NCBI GenBank assembly: GCA_002633005.1
Contig: NMRA01000004.1
Coordinates: forward strand, 2,151,935 to 2,215,934
DNA from: Phoronis australis
Taxonomy: Eukaryota; Phoronida; Phoronidae
Direction of reading: 5' to 3'
Length of the DNA stretch: 64,000 nt
Position numbers and translations under genes: made by a program. Below, one piece after another: positions 25,301 through 40,300 of the stretch; the stretch's first letter is position 1; each line of letters opens with the position of its first letter. The notes under the pieces are model-generated. The model made no database searches and had not been told where the DNA came from. It saw only the letters and a program-made list of their open reading frames with translations.

Positions 25301-28300
25301 ACTTCTTTTGCTCATTCTCGCCACCATCGTCGTCATATTGTCATCTTCGTCATCATCTTCATCGTCATCTTTTTGGTTAATTTTGCCAAGTTTCGCTCAT
25401 CGGAGCACTTTCATTGTTTTCTTTTGTTTTATAGTTTATTCAAAAATTTCATCGGTCACTTTGACATAATTCATAACAACTAAGATGTACATGTGTACGA
25501 GACAGATACAAGAAGGCAGTTCTGTGTTCATGAGTGACCCACATGTGCTCAAGGATCGTTTGATACTGCCTTTTCCTTCTAGTTCCTTGGTGTTCTGGTT
25601 CTCGTGATGACGCTGTCTTTAGTCGCTGGATTTTCAACAATCTTGTACAGGAATGAGGTAAGTCGTTAGCAAACGACATCCAGGATCTGGGGTCCGTTTC
25701 GCGTTGATGCGCGACTAAGATTTCGGTTACTTTTTAAATAAAAATAAAAAACTATGACCTTGCGTAATTTGATGGAAAACGTGCGAAATTTACATTATAA
25801 CTCTGAAGGATCACTTTTTTTTTCTTTGGTTCAGATCCTGGGCAAAATGATCACTGCATGTACATGTACATGTATGCCTACCTTTGAATAGCAACTTGCA
25901 ATTGGTTACTACAGTGTACATTGTGAAACAGGATTATGTCAAACGAAATCTGTGGTCGCCAAAATGACGTCGAGGTCTTCGACCAAAAAGTCGTCCGTAG
26001 TAATTCCGTTCTCAAATTATTAGATAAACCTCTTCAATTTCTTTCGTAAAATATGCACCATTCCATTCACTCTCTAACTAAATTCCTTCAGCCAACGAAG
26101 AACGTTGATGATCAGATAAACCGGAGGAACCTGTTTCATGGTCCTACTAATTAGCCACTTTTTGCCGAACAATTCCGACTTCTGTCCGATCATAGAACTC
26201 TAGCTCTGGAATGCCAACTGCGATCTCGCGGTCTCTGAGGTTGTGTCGCGCATGCGTGAGAGTTCTTTGCATTCCTCTGTTGCGGTGTGTGTACTTGCTA
26301 CATGTATGTACATGTAATTTATTCTCAGTAAAGCTTTTTGTATCTCCACCGAATTGCATAAGAGCATTTGTCAGTTCTTGATGATTACAACATTAGCAAA
26401 AGATAAAAAATTATTTCATAACTAATTATCATTCCGCATACCTGACTGGTTCTAAATTCTGAAAACCAAGAGTGTCACCAAAATGCAAAATCTCAGGTTA
26501 ATAGAAACATAAAAAAGGAAATGGACGACATACATGTATGATCTATAAATGACTAGCTAAGCCATTAAGGAAATAATTTCAATGATTCAACAGATTTTTA
26601 CCCCATAAAGACAAAGGTTTTAGTTTATGGATCCTTCACACTTGCTGCGGATCATTTAGTCGGACAGGCATCTAAAATTAGACATGCATGTATTTATATT
26701 TGAGCGCGGCCCTTTATTAAAAATAAAACCACGTGAACCTAAGCGTACATCGACAGTGCAACTGGAAAACTCCCCAGACCTTTGCTGCCATTTGATACAA
26801 TTAGTCAGTAAAAATCCAGAACGCAGTGACATTTACGAAAAATGCTATAAACTACTTCAAGAATCTATCCGAAATTTGCAGATAAAGGTTTTCTGATACA
26901 TAAAAATTGGCATCTATCACGCAGTTTTGAAATGAACTGTGGATAGCTCATCACACTTGTCGCAGTGCAGGACCTTACATAAAATTTAAAAAATATTAAG
27001 TTCTTGCCTTCAGAAAGTTTGTGATCCTGATATGGGTAGTGTATGTTACCGTAAACAAGGCCCCGGTCTCTAATCGTTTTACTCTAATTGGAACTAGTAA
27101 TTATGTTTGTCATTTTCTCTTCCATTTTTGTGGGAACTCAAAATAAGTGTCTATTATTCTATGCTCGGATACATTATGACTTGCGTTGATAATTTATTAG
27201 TCCTAGTTTGCAGTTGATAAACCCAACATTAAGGCTAAACGTTCGAATTTGAACTCGAAATTTCCAGTTTTCACTGGATTTTGTAGCACGACTATAAGGG
27301 TCTTCAAGTGCAAACTTGGACTAAAAACTCCTAGACATAAATTGCACTGTATAATGTATTCGAGCACTTATCTTGAGGTCGCACAAAAGGAGCAGAGAAA
27401 CTGCCAATTGAAAACTAATTTATTGTTCGTTTCTAGTACAAAAATAAAAGACAGATCCCTCCAGAGGAATTGAAACATTTTTTCAGATTGTTATGTTACT
27501 AAAGAAAGTGGACTCTGGAAAATGGCAATATTTATGAAAAAGAGACAAGCTATTTTGTTCACTCCCTGTTGCATAGTTATCACGGTCAAGATTTAAGAAA
27601 AAAAAATGGAAAAACTTGATTGAAAAGCGGGACTTCAAGATAAAAAGCGGGATATCTGGGTCTAAGCCAAAATGTACATTTGTAAGGGCAAAATTTTCGC
27701 TGCAACACACAAAGACGTAACGACAGCGTTTTTTTTTGTCGAACGGGAGATGCAATACACAAAAATGCCTGACGGCGTTTTTGTTGTTGTTTTATAGTTG
27801 ATTGGTAAGTTGCAGCTGCTAAAAAACACAAAACGTGTCGTTTTTTTAGTCGAACGGGAAAATATGGCTATGCAGCGCGATTGAGAAAATACATTGATGG
27901 CTATGTTGCGTTGGATATTTCAATAGTATATGATAATACATGTACATGTATGTCAGTTTGGCTGTGTGTCAAAAAGCGGGAAATTTAGGAAGCGTATTGA
28001 GATGTGTGTTTGTGTGTGTGGGAGTGTTTGTGTCAGTGCCACCCACAGAAGTCTGAGTCTGCCATAAGCCATAGTGGAGAGGTCGATGTTCAGTTTTACG
28101 AAACTCACATTTGATAATGAAGAGGCAGTCACCAATTTATTATTGCACGCTCATCATGTTGCAGGCAGTCACTCTTCAGTTATCTTCAAAAGCATAGAAC
28201 CAGATGTGATGGTTTCGAGTTTGGCCCATGCAGAACTTAATCATTTCTTTAAGTATGAGCCCAGAATGTAAGAGGAGGCGCTGTTAAGACATCTATTTTT

Positions 28301-31300
28301 CCAAGTAATTGCATTGTATTTATCACTCTTCTTGTCTATAAACTTCAAATGAACAAAACCAAATAAAATTATCATTCAGTTTTTGCTCAGCGTTGCTGGT
28401 TTGTAAAGAATGGTTCTCTGTACCAAATTTTGCAAAATGTCAATTCTTGGACAAATTTCTCGAAAATGTTCAAGCCAAATCTTGGGAACTTTTTAGATTC
28501 GTAAATTGCATCACTTAATGACACTAAAACCACCAAAATTATTAAGCCCCCAAAAAGTAGCCACGGAAGTGATTTTCTAGACTTTCTTAGAGTTGAATGG
28601 ACTATGGCCTACCATCTTTTAAACTAAATCCCCTGAGGCAAAAGAAACGTGTTTTTAAGCAAAATACTGAAACGTAGAGGGATTTTAAGCAGTTTCAGAT
28701 GACTGCTTGCTACCTTTTAGCCTTTTTCTTTTTGCTATGCAGATCAGTGTTTTACACGCTTATTACCGGTGTCTGTTGGGAGTTTCAAATTATTAGCTAG
28801 ATAAAATAACTTGATGTCACTAATATACAAATCATTAGGAGTTAGATAAATGATCTATTGATTGCATGAATTTATAAAAACAAATGACAACCAAAATAGT
28901 GGAAAGATCATTTTCCTTTAGGTTAAATGTCGCAAAAATCCCATGACGACAAAACTGATTGAACTTACACTGCATTTCAACTGTACATTGAACTACCGGG
29001 TATAAAGCAGTATTTGAAAATATTAAGAAGGAACTCTAATTCCAAGCACCGTTTCTGTCTCGTTTTAGTCGGCCAGCTTCATCCAAATTTGGAAATTGTG
29101 ACCTGCTATTTTATCAGCCAATTTAAAACGTCGCAAGGCCAAATGATTTGTAAAATACACGTTTTGCAGTATCCCTTAGTGCTTATAAAACAAGAAGAAC
29201 GACATTTTAGACTGGTACAGGCAGTTGCCAAAATGGTGTTCAGAGCAGATTTCTGGCGTAAAACGGCCCAAGGCGCAGACACGGAAATTCCCGGTAATAG
29301 GCACTAGCCATTTCCAGGGATCCCGGATTTTGAGAATCAACTTGATACACCATAATCATCGGAAGAAAATAGTTCTCCAAATGCGGGTCCCCAGTCACTG
29401 CTGAGTTTCCAAAGATCAGTCGACCGGTTCTTACGCAAAAGTCATTAAGGATCCAGTAACCGACAATGCTTCCAGTCCAGTGGATTCACAGGGGCCTCTG
29501 GTGCATAAAGAAAACAACTGAAAGCGCAGGTAGTAAACAAAAGTGTAAAGAATTAACAATAGAAGACCAAGAGATGCTGAATGATGAGAAGAAGTCATGG
29601 GGCGGCACGTAATGACGTTTTGCTGAATGTCATCTTGGTGAATATCACCCTATGTTGTTGACTTATATTGGGGGAACAATGCAAGTTACACGATGAAGTG
29701 GAGACTCAAAACCTTGTAGTTCCCCGGAAGAGGATAACCTGAAATTCAAAGAGAGGCCAAATAAAGACGCGGGGGCTTCCAGCCCACCTTTCCATTACAA
29801 GTTGAGACAATTCAAAGGTACATGTTCGTGCTACCAGCCTTTGCGATGGATGACGAAGATGACGGTTGCTCCTTCTACTTTTGAAGCCAAACTGCAGCAG
29901 AACAAGGCCTGATCCACAATAGCTCGCATATATCTGCAGCATTTCTCGTGCAAGCCTGTCGACTTCATACGGCCTCAAAGCCGATGAAAGTTAACTAATT
30001 GGGAAATCGAATTCATTGTCTGATTCTCCAAGTACTCGAGTTTGATGCCCGTATCCAGTCTCCCTCCTGTCTACATGTTGACTGTCCAGTTCTCGTTCAA
30101 CTGAAAATCGTCCTCGTCTTCAGATCTGCTGTGTTCCGCCATTGCAATTAATTGTCAAGTGACCAAACGTATTCCACACATTACATCATTTGGCGGGAAA
30201 TAACTAATTTTTCTTCAAGGAAAAATCGTGTTTATTTAGTTATATTTTATGATATTCAAATCGTGTCAGCTCCTTGAAATCTCGAAAACTAAGAAAATAC
30301 ATGGTGGGAACTCTTTAATGGTTGGTTTTTAATTACTGTCTATCGAAAAACATGCGTTCACGTTTACATCTTTAAAAACGTCTACAAACCCGTTTTCTCA
30401 AGAAGAAACTAAGTTTTGATTTATACAACTTTTGGCTTTAAAATTGGTCTCAACTTGTCCCCTACTGAGATAAAAATTGAGTTTAGATCCTGCAAAGAGC
30501 AGTTCATCATTGCCATTTTCGGCGAATAATTTGTCAAACTGGTCTCATGCAATTATTTGTCGCACTGGTCTCATGCAATAATTTGTCGCACTGGTCTCAT
30601 GCAATAATTTGTCGCACTGGTCTCGTGCAATAACAAACTGTCAGTTCTGTCCAAGCCCAGAAAACGCACCAGTTTGACTATGGAACAATTTGAAACCAAT
30701 TCCATACCGGTAAGTGGTCCAATTCGAAAGTGGTTTAATGGCTCTTAAGTGTATCAATGATTACGTTTTTTTGCTTCGTTTTATTTTTTACGGAAAGACT
30801 TGACACAGGGAAACGTCAAAACTCGAACAATTCGAGGTGGTAGTTTTGGCCAAAGGTGACACCAATTTTTTAACAAAGTTACCCCAATCTCAGGCGGCAA
30901 TTCAGAAGCAAGAAGTGATAAAAACTGAGCATTCTGTGACGCTATTTTGTTCTATTCTGTCTTATTGCTGTACCTTATGATGGCAAGTGCCTAATATCGA
31001 AACGTCGTATTCATGCTGCACATCAACGTCGTTTTTGTTTTCCACAGTAATTAAACAAGTGTACTGTTCGAAGCTTTTTCAGTGGCAATACTGATAGAAT
31101 TTTTTGCCTTTGTTTTCGAAATATTCTATGAGGCCAATGACCTTGACTTCCTCGTGCGGCTGTTAAGCAACGTGATCATCATTTTCAAGCATGCATGCAA
31201 GCTCACTTTCATTTTACTGCCTGGTAAAACAAACTTTATGACAGTTAGCATTTATATTACGAGACTATCGGAAAGCGTTGTTCCGTACAATTAGGCTGTC

Positions 31301-34300
31301 GTCTACCTGAGATCACTGGTAATTTTTGAGATTCAATAATTTTAAGTTTAGGATTTGAATAAATCAAAAAAGGGACGAATGACGGCGAAGAATGCAAATA
31401 CACTCGATTGTTTGCCAAAGCTCAGCATTTCTGAATACGTTCAACTCATCTCGCACTTCAGTTCAATTCTTGATTTCATTCCAAAGTGAGGTTGCTCGTG
31501 TGCTTCAAGTATTTGCTTATGTTTCTCACACCCACTGAGGACGTTAGCCTTTGGGTTTTTTCACGCCGTCTTTGTCTTTGTACTACACCTTACCTCTGTC
31601 GGTAATTTTCGCGAAGCAATGTCAATGAACGGGAATAGCTGAGATGAGGTCGCCACCTCAACTTCAGTCAAATTTTACTGAGGTCTTTGTTAGGACTCGG
31701 CGATTTGTAAAGATATCACAAAAAGCAGATTTCGTTGATTTGCCTTTGTGGTCAAGACTAATACCTTTAAGAAGTGAATCCTACCCGAAAACCCGAGAAA
31801 TCGATGTTTCTGTTCTACAATAAAACCAAAAATAGGAAACATACATGTACAGTGTACATATGTGCAGGTACTAAAATTTCATGAATCTTGCTCACAGTCT
31901 AAAAATTTCTTTCAATGTTGCGTGATTGGCTTTTATAGCCATTGCAAACCGAAGTTGGCAAAGCGACCAAGCGTGCGAAAAATTGTAAGTTTTCAGGCCA
32001 AAACCACGTCGACTTTCATGCGAGCACTACGCAGAAACAGACTAAGCACAGACTGGGTAAATAACGGTGTACACCGGAAGGACTGTATAGTAACCTGAAG
32101 GGTATGACGGGTATCTTAACTCGAAGCTAAAATTTGCCTCACTACCAAGAACTGGTAGATTGTCATAGTTACAAAAGACCCACCATGCCTGCAAGAAAAA
32201 GTACAAGGCGCCAACGAACTACAAGATTTCAAAAAATATGAAAAATCAAACAAAAGCCAGTCTCAACTATCACACCTGGAATGAATGCCAAAATGTCCAT
32301 CCAGTCTAATAATCTCAAACGTTCAAGACAAGTGGAAGTTGGGAAGAGCTCGGCTAAATTGGATAAGAAAAATATTGAGGTCGTACACACATTACCAAAT
32401 CTGGCCCCACTTCCACGTCACAATCAATTGGCGTGTAATCTTGCAGCACGAACTTCCTTTGCTGTGCGCTGGCGATCGTGAGACTGCCTGCATACTACAG
32501 TGTATGTTTGAGAATCTTAAAATGAGACCGTCGTTAGGGTGAGCTGGGAGAAAATGGAAGAGCTTAACATCTTTCCTGAAAAATGTTCATTGTGAGAAAT
32601 GAAAAACAACAACATGGGCGGCGCAGCACTGAAAAAAGTGAGGGCTATATTCCCCCAGCCTCCCTGTGGTGCACTGACTATAGACCATGGGGGGCACAGC
32701 ACTGAAAAAGTGGGGTGCTATATCCCCCTATGGTGCGCCGCCCATGATTAATAATCTCAAAGATGTACGATATTGTAAACGAATAAACAATAGAAAGCAA
32801 ATGATATATTGTTCTTGTTACCGTACTCTCTCCCCAAATTTAGTAAAACAGGGGCATTGGTTCCAGCTTGTGGAACTATTTCTGTAACAACGTTAGCACA
32901 CTCACAATCCGCCATTTCAGGTCACGTTCTTACGCCACTTCCTGTGTTTAACCACCCTTCTCGAGCCCGAGCAGATTCGTGAGCTTGAGTCTTAAAGGAA
33001 AGTCACTCAGCGACGTAAAAAGTATATGAAATGGGTAAAAAGCGCTAGGATACCTCTGCTGCCGGAGGTCGTGAGTCGAGGAGGTTATGGATCCAGAGGC
33101 TCGTGGGGNGGGGCCGACTGGGTTTTAGAACGACTCATAATATACAGCGACACGTCGCTTTCTTCTCAAGTATCTCGCGAGGTCAAAGTAACCTATATTA
33201 ATGCTCATGACACGTTATAATTTCATTTTCAGATGTTGACGGCAATAAAGTCAAGACTACAGAAGTTTGTAATTCATGGCTACAAAGCTAATCACCCAGA
33301 GTTCACCGCCTTCTGGGACTACTACCAGACCGTAGTAAGATATTGAAAATCTTGTGTAGCGAACAATAATTCTAATACGGCCATGCCGCCTGTTCGTGAA
33401 ATGCGACAAAGGGCTTAAATCATTTTTTGTTTCTTTCGCTCCATTTTGCTATTAGTGTACCACGTTTTTGTTATGAAGCTGTTCAGAAAATCGCAGTGTA
33501 TCAGTAGTTTATATGAAAACGTATCTTATAAATACAGCTGAACCTCGTTACAACGCACCCGAAGGATCCTTTGGAATGAATGCGATATAATAGTTTATAG
33601 ACACATCAGGCACAACCGCACGCATCGTGGAAATTTGTCAGCCTACGTTAATTTTTTTCACCTTACGTGACAGCGGCATCAGTGAGGAAAGGTACTACCT
33701 CTCGGAGCACAAGAGTTATGTCGCTGTTAATGTTCAGGGCTCGGACTCTAAACTCTGTGCTCGAAATCGAGCACGAAATTATGTTTGGCATTTTTTCTCC
33801 ACTTGAGCACATCATGGTTTATACACGTGACTTTCTAGTCCATGTTTGCATTTGGTGGTCCCTAGATCAGATCTACACACTCGAGTAGAAAACTCGATAT
33901 TTCGAGTTCAGACTCGAACTTTTAGCCTGAGTGATAGAGTTACTGGTGTATCACGAGTAGGATTAGACAGATATTCAAAGAAGCCATTACATGCATGTAC
34001 TCGAGCAGAGAATTATAGACACTCACCTTGAGTTCGCACAAATGTAGAATGGAAAATGACACTATTCGAGTTTCAGTAAAAAGATTAGACTGCTGGACCT
34101 GGACATGATACTGTTGTATTTTTGATAACTGCATTCAAATGGTGGCATTTACGGTTGTCATTCCGTGGCTCAGTATTACGTGATCAAAGGCGGATTCGGG
34201 GGGACGGGACCTTCCACCGTGGACGCGGAAAGTGACATGGAAATATAATTTGGCATTGATTATATTGCGGCTAATCGTGGGCCTGCACTTTGTGCGTGTG

Positions 34301-37300
34301 CCTGTGTTAGAGGACGTGTGGGGCAGATATCTCACAATGAAAAATGCTGCCATCATCATATTCTAGATCCGCCACTGTTTCTTTCCTATTAGTTTGCCTT
34401 TGTAATCTGCTCAAGGGACGGATCCAGGATTTTCTAAAAGGGGGGTAGGATTAAGGATTTTCTTAATAAAAATGGGGCTTCAGGTCAACAGTTTGAAAAT
34501 CCTAGATTTGATATCACTAAAATCAAGGAAAAATGCGGTCCGGACTCCTTTGACCCACCTCCACCATGGATACGCTTATGTGTTCACAAGACACCTGATA
34601 CCAATGCTTAAATAACGGCGCGTAACAAAAATTCGATTCGTAAGATGGTGAATTCAAACGTCGTTTGTTTCATTGTCTCAGCATCAGTGCTGCGGAGCGC
34701 TAAGTTTCAAAGACTGGGAAAACAGCCACTATACGGAGAAGTCAGTGATACAGAGGGACCATTCACTGGTGCCGTCGACGTGCTGCACCCGCGCAATCGA
34801 CCATGAGGTTTTGCAAGTCAGATTTATTGACCTGAACGCTTGCTTGAAAGACGCTAAGGGTTACACCAACGCACAGTCAAGGTATCTCAACAAAAAGGTA
34901 TGCGCACACATTTTTTAACTTTTTCTTACGCAAAATGAATGTGAGTCAGAAATAGCTGGGCCATAATGTTTACTTAACTTTTGCCTGAGTTTGCGTGAGC
35001 CACTATGGGTATTGCCCGACAATCCTGTGTCTCCTGGTTACCGAGACCTGAAAAACGTCACAAAATTTTCCAGCTTTTCAGGGTAATTGACGGGGTGCGG
35101 CAAAGTGTGGGGAGAGCTGAAGGGAGATAAAAACGCATGCTTTTGGAGCCTCTCGTTATAGCTAAGGACATTTTTTACAAATCGTTGGCAGGTACTTGGA
35201 AGACCCAGAAGGACCGACTTTCCTATGAACCAAACCTACACGTAAAAGCAAAGGTCGCCACATATCGTCACTTGTAGAGCCTACATATAGTGTATAGTGT
35301 ACAAGGGCATTTTCCCTTCGAAAACTGGTTGTGCCCTCATAATGACATCCTAGTTTCACCAGTGCTAATGCTGGGATTAATACATAGAAGATGTTGCACT
35401 GATTGATCATTATACGTGGTATTCCGAACCATTCCAGGGCTGCTTAAGCCAGACCTACAAATCGGTGGATTCCGATATGGGGCATTCTGCAGGCCTTGTC
35501 ATAGCATACGGCGTCTTTCAGGTAAGGCACGTGAAACACCCACGTCTACCATAAAAAATGCTCCAATAAATTGATTCAGATGCGCATTTCATTCCCTTTT
35601 TAGGACCTTGTCATTGAAACCAAAAAATCGTCTCTCAACAGTTTGCCCCAAAGTTACCCTTTTCTTGATAGCAACAGGTTTCTACCGTCAAACAAACTTA
35701 AAGGGTTACCAGCCAACATCAGAGTTTCTGCGGGTTGAAGAATGGAAAGGTACATTTTATCATGGACATGTTCGAACATCGATTTCGCCTTTGAGTAAGC
35801 TGTTTCTTTATTCAAATGCTAGGTAGTCACTAAAAAGAGTATGCCTCTATTACATGACTGTTTGAAACACCTTCAATGTTAGTGGTAATTCTGGTTGTAA
35901 GCGCCATGGCATCGATTGGGAAAATGACATTTTCACCTTTCTAGTACACCAATCCGGTGTTGTTTCGGTAATAAGGGGAAAGTGAACGGAAAATGTTCCA
36001 GCGACATTGAAATGCAATAAGCACTGAAAATGTGTGCTTAAAAGAGCTTGTGGTATCAAGGTTATCGTTAGTTCGTATGAACTGAATTTTGGATTTTTGA
36101 CAGTTTTTTAATTTTTATATTGTCTAAAACTTACATGTCCGTGGCAAAATGAAACTGACTTGAAAAGTGCATACAGTAGTTGTCATTTGAACCACAGCTC
36201 TGAAATTTAATTTGCCCCTAGGGCTGCTGATCAAGTAATCTGGTAGCTTAGGTCACAAATTGGCGAATTATCACACTACCAGGTAAAGCCCCGTATTCAA
36301 AAAGCACAACAGACAAAGCAGTCGTAGCGGACTTGGGTCTGATAAGCACTCATATTTTAAGAGAAAGGCTCAACTGTTGCAATACATCAACTGAAAAGTT
36401 GGTTATTTTGCGATAGGAAGTGCCCTCTGGCGTCTTTATATCGTGTTTGAGTAAAACTGGAGCATTACATGTATGTGCACCGATTTTCAGCGACAGTTGA
36501 CCAAAAGCAGCAAGTGATGACTGCAAAACTTTAATCACGTTTATCTCAGTTTATTATTTTATAGTGGCGGCAATACTTACAATTTTATTTCTCAGCTACC
36601 TTTGATCAATTTTTGCGAAAAGAAATTGAAATCTAATATAAATGAACTTCAAATCCTTGCCAGGGATTTTATTTGAATTGATTAGAACTTAAGCTATTTT
36701 GATAAGAAGTTGAATTTGACTGAATGTTGTGTATTTGCCAAATCTAAAAAACAAAGTACAAAGACATTTATATGATGATGACTTTATGGTCATAATTGTG
36801 CATTGGTGACTTAAATAAGAATATTGGAAGATTTTGAAATCTTTGACAGCATTTTTTGGAAAAGCCATCAAGAAACAATGACCTTTTGGGGAAACTTTAA
36901 ATATCTTTTTTATTAAAAAATCAGTCACTCAAAACAATGTCCTTTGCTTTTTGTCAACTTTTGGGTCATTTTTAAGACGGCATATATTAAAGTTTACACA
37001 TTTTAAAGAGGAACATAGAAAAACAAACAGTGAACCTAAAACAAACATCACAAAAATTCAAAAAACGACTTCTTTGATATTTTAACTTTGTTTTATCTTT
37101 ATATAGGAATCGAAATAAATTCAAAGACACGTATTTTTAGAGTTTTTTCACCAAGCACTTTCTTCCGTCGTATCACTTCTAATTCTGTCGCTGATTTGGC
37201 TCTGCCTAATGACCCAATTACACTTTCGGTGATTTCCGCGATTGGCCGAGCACTGCCGAGCGTTTTAAGGTCATACCGTTTAAATTGAATTCGACATTCA

Positions 37301-40300
37301 TTCATAGGACCTGTGAATCGAATCTGAAATGTACAAAAGTGCAAGCAATGGCTTAATACGACGAGATTTTACATGCATATTTGCAAGCGTTATAGGCAGA
37401 AGCTACTATTTATTCCATCAGTGAAGTAGCTGAATGTTGCATGCATTCAGCTTCGCTGTGTATTTAACACCCCAAAATCCCCGGTGGGACCCGGGGATCC
37501 AGGAAAACTGCAATACACAGCCAAATGTGCATTTATACCTACCATCAGACATTAGAAATGTAAACCAGAAACAACACGATACTCGGCCAGTAAACTGATA
37601 CTCGGGATTCCGGTAATTAAGAATGGCTAAGTGAATTACGATTATATAAAATAAGATCCTCAATTGTCTCCTAAAAATGAACGAAAATCACAGATTTGCG
37701 AACTTTATTTGTACAAGAAAGAGACAAGGTTCTAATTCTATTTTGCATTATGAAAGTAGTTCTACGTAGCAACATGACATAATGGCTAAATCTCATCCCA
37801 TCCCGGCCATTTCTCGACCAATCTTGCAGCGCAATTCTCTCAGCATTTCTTTCTGTGCCCTTTGAAAATTATCCATCATTTCTGTTCTGTATTTTACTTA
37901 CACCACATCCACGTTGTACAAGGTTGAACAAACTTTGTACGACTGACCCTGTAAGCACCATAGTCTCTCTGTTCATAGCATTGCGCTGTTGTGAAATCCA
38001 GGCCGCCTCCCTGATTCCTCGTGTGTATTCATTGGATTATCTGTGGTGGTAATCGACCATCTGTTGCATGATTTGTTGAATACGAACATACGAAGTACGT
38101 GGAAACAGCCTGTGACAACATGACCCTCCTGAGCCGGATTCGTATGATCTGATGCACCTGTGGGACAGTGTGTTTGTTCTTGTACACGACCGCGAACGTT
38201 TCTTTCCAGTCTTTTACTTTGTCTAAGAGGATTAGTTTGTTCTAGTCTCATTTGGTGTACTGACGTCGTTTGATCGCTTCGCTGTCAATGTTCAATTGCC
38301 CGGTTGCATGAAACAGTTCAACTCAACTAAGTTCCTTAAATCTACTGCATAGTTGGGGTCTTGTGAAAACATTGATTGTACTTGTGTATGTTATTTGACT
38401 CTCGCCGATCACTAAGTCATTTCTTGGCTTTGTAGAAATCTTAAGATCATTAAAAATAAATAGGGAACTTTTCATGCAACGCCTCTAATTTAAGGATTAA
38501 GTTGACTGAATTAAACGCTCAGTTTGTAGTTTTAAAATATTATTAGAAAATGTCAAAGCAGAGCTCATAATAAAGATAACATGATAGAAAAAATAGCACA
38601 CCTGTAAGTAAAGAATGAAATAAATACGCAGTATACAGTATTTAGGGAATTTAGTTGAGTCCCTGTTTGGGACTGTTTCATGCACCCGGGCAATGGTTTC
38701 TATAGCGTCTGATTGGCCAGATCGTGACTAGCGACATCTCAAGCCAGGGCGACAACAATGAAAACTCATATTCTACACTAACGTGGTCAATATTGCCGAA
38801 TGTCTATAATTGTCACAACGCTCAGGCAATCAGAGGACAGAGATATTGTAATAATATGTATCACGAAATGTGGTCCCAACTGTCAGTGAGTTTACTATTT
38901 TGCTTATACAATATACGCAGTCAGGGTGTTTAACATTTTCCATGTACTAAACCCTACGCAAAAGTGCATAGCAGCAACATGTATATTGTCTTGATTTACT
39001 ATTTCATGGAGCAGATAATGTATGCATGTGCCTGCCTATCTTGTTCGGTCCACAGATATTTGGCATCGCCGCCGTGATTGTGATGATATGCTACTTAAAG
39101 AAAAATGAAATGGACACTGATGACAACATTGTGTTTGGAGACACATCAGACGAAGAGGAAAAGGACGACGAAAGCAAGTTAGTTCGTTATCTCTACTATT
39201 GGTAGACCTATTCTCTTCAACGCATAGACCAATCCGTTTTGCCACGTTTCCAAGATAGTCACGGTAGCGGATAGAAACAAACTCTAACATGAAATTTCCA
39301 TTTCACTTAATAACTTACTGATTGTAAAAAAATAGTTCTACGTAGGTGTTTCTGTAATCGGGCAAGTTGGCTCACTTACAGGTATAGGTACATGGGGGTT
39401 TACTGAAACCGATTTAATTTGTTTTTTGTGTTTAAATTGATCTCACCTTGCTCGTTACTCAGATTAGAAATGATTACAATGCTCAGGGGTTGTAGATACG
39501 TGTTTCCTTCAGACCCCACCCATTTAGTTGCTTATCGCTGCGCATCAGTTTCTGTCTCCAAGGAAGTGTGACCGACAGTGATTTACGATGTATTATTACC
39601 AATTTTCATCCACCAATGTCCTAAATTATGAAATGTAATTAACGATTAGGCTCATTGACTCTCATTCATTAGTCACAGCGAGAATCATTGTTTGGCGTTG
39701 TACATGTATATGTACACAGATCTCTGCAAGTGAGGTACTTCTGGTATTCAACTCTTTGTTCTCGCAATGACGCACTTATGTGGCGCGAAACGGTTTCTTC
39801 GAGTATCATTTGAAGAGCTGACGTTTCAGGGTTTTACGATGCACGGGTTTTCTTTTGTTGCCCTAAGTATTGCTGGTCTAAGACCATAGGCGGATTTAGG
39901 GGGGCCCAGGGGGCCCGTCCCCCCCCCTCCCTTGGCTGCAGCAAAAAAAAAATAAAACAGTCAGAGCGTAGGGAAATGTTGAGTTTATTAATTAATCCCG
40001 GTAATTAAAATGATACGGATGAAAAAAGATTTAAATGTGTGCAGTTTTAGTGTTGGGGGGGGCTCAAATCCAATTTCAAGTGTCAAATTCGGAACACGGC
40101 GCATTCGTAACGGAACTATGGCTAAGTATAGGCTCTCCCGCGATATCCCAGGCGACCGGCAGTGGCGCTACGCACTACGACTCCGTTTTCGTCGTCTGCT
40201 CCACTGTGCAATGAAGAAAATTTATTTCATTTTTAAAGAAAATGGAACCTGAGTGACGATGAAAAAACAGAAGCTGCTGGTAAGATGTGAATTTTAATCG

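Noticed and set aside
29706-30142. Minus-strand ATG with an acidic start (MAEHSRSEDEDDF) and a downstream frame (RPYEVDRLAREMLQ)
   Set aside because: A stop and a frame change separate the two parts, no family is recognisable, and they lie within a tetraspanin intron. Possibly an old pseudogene, but not supportable.
30525-30628. CRISPR-like array
   Set aside because: The 26-bp units abut directly without spacers, and the DNA is animal; it is a minisatellite.
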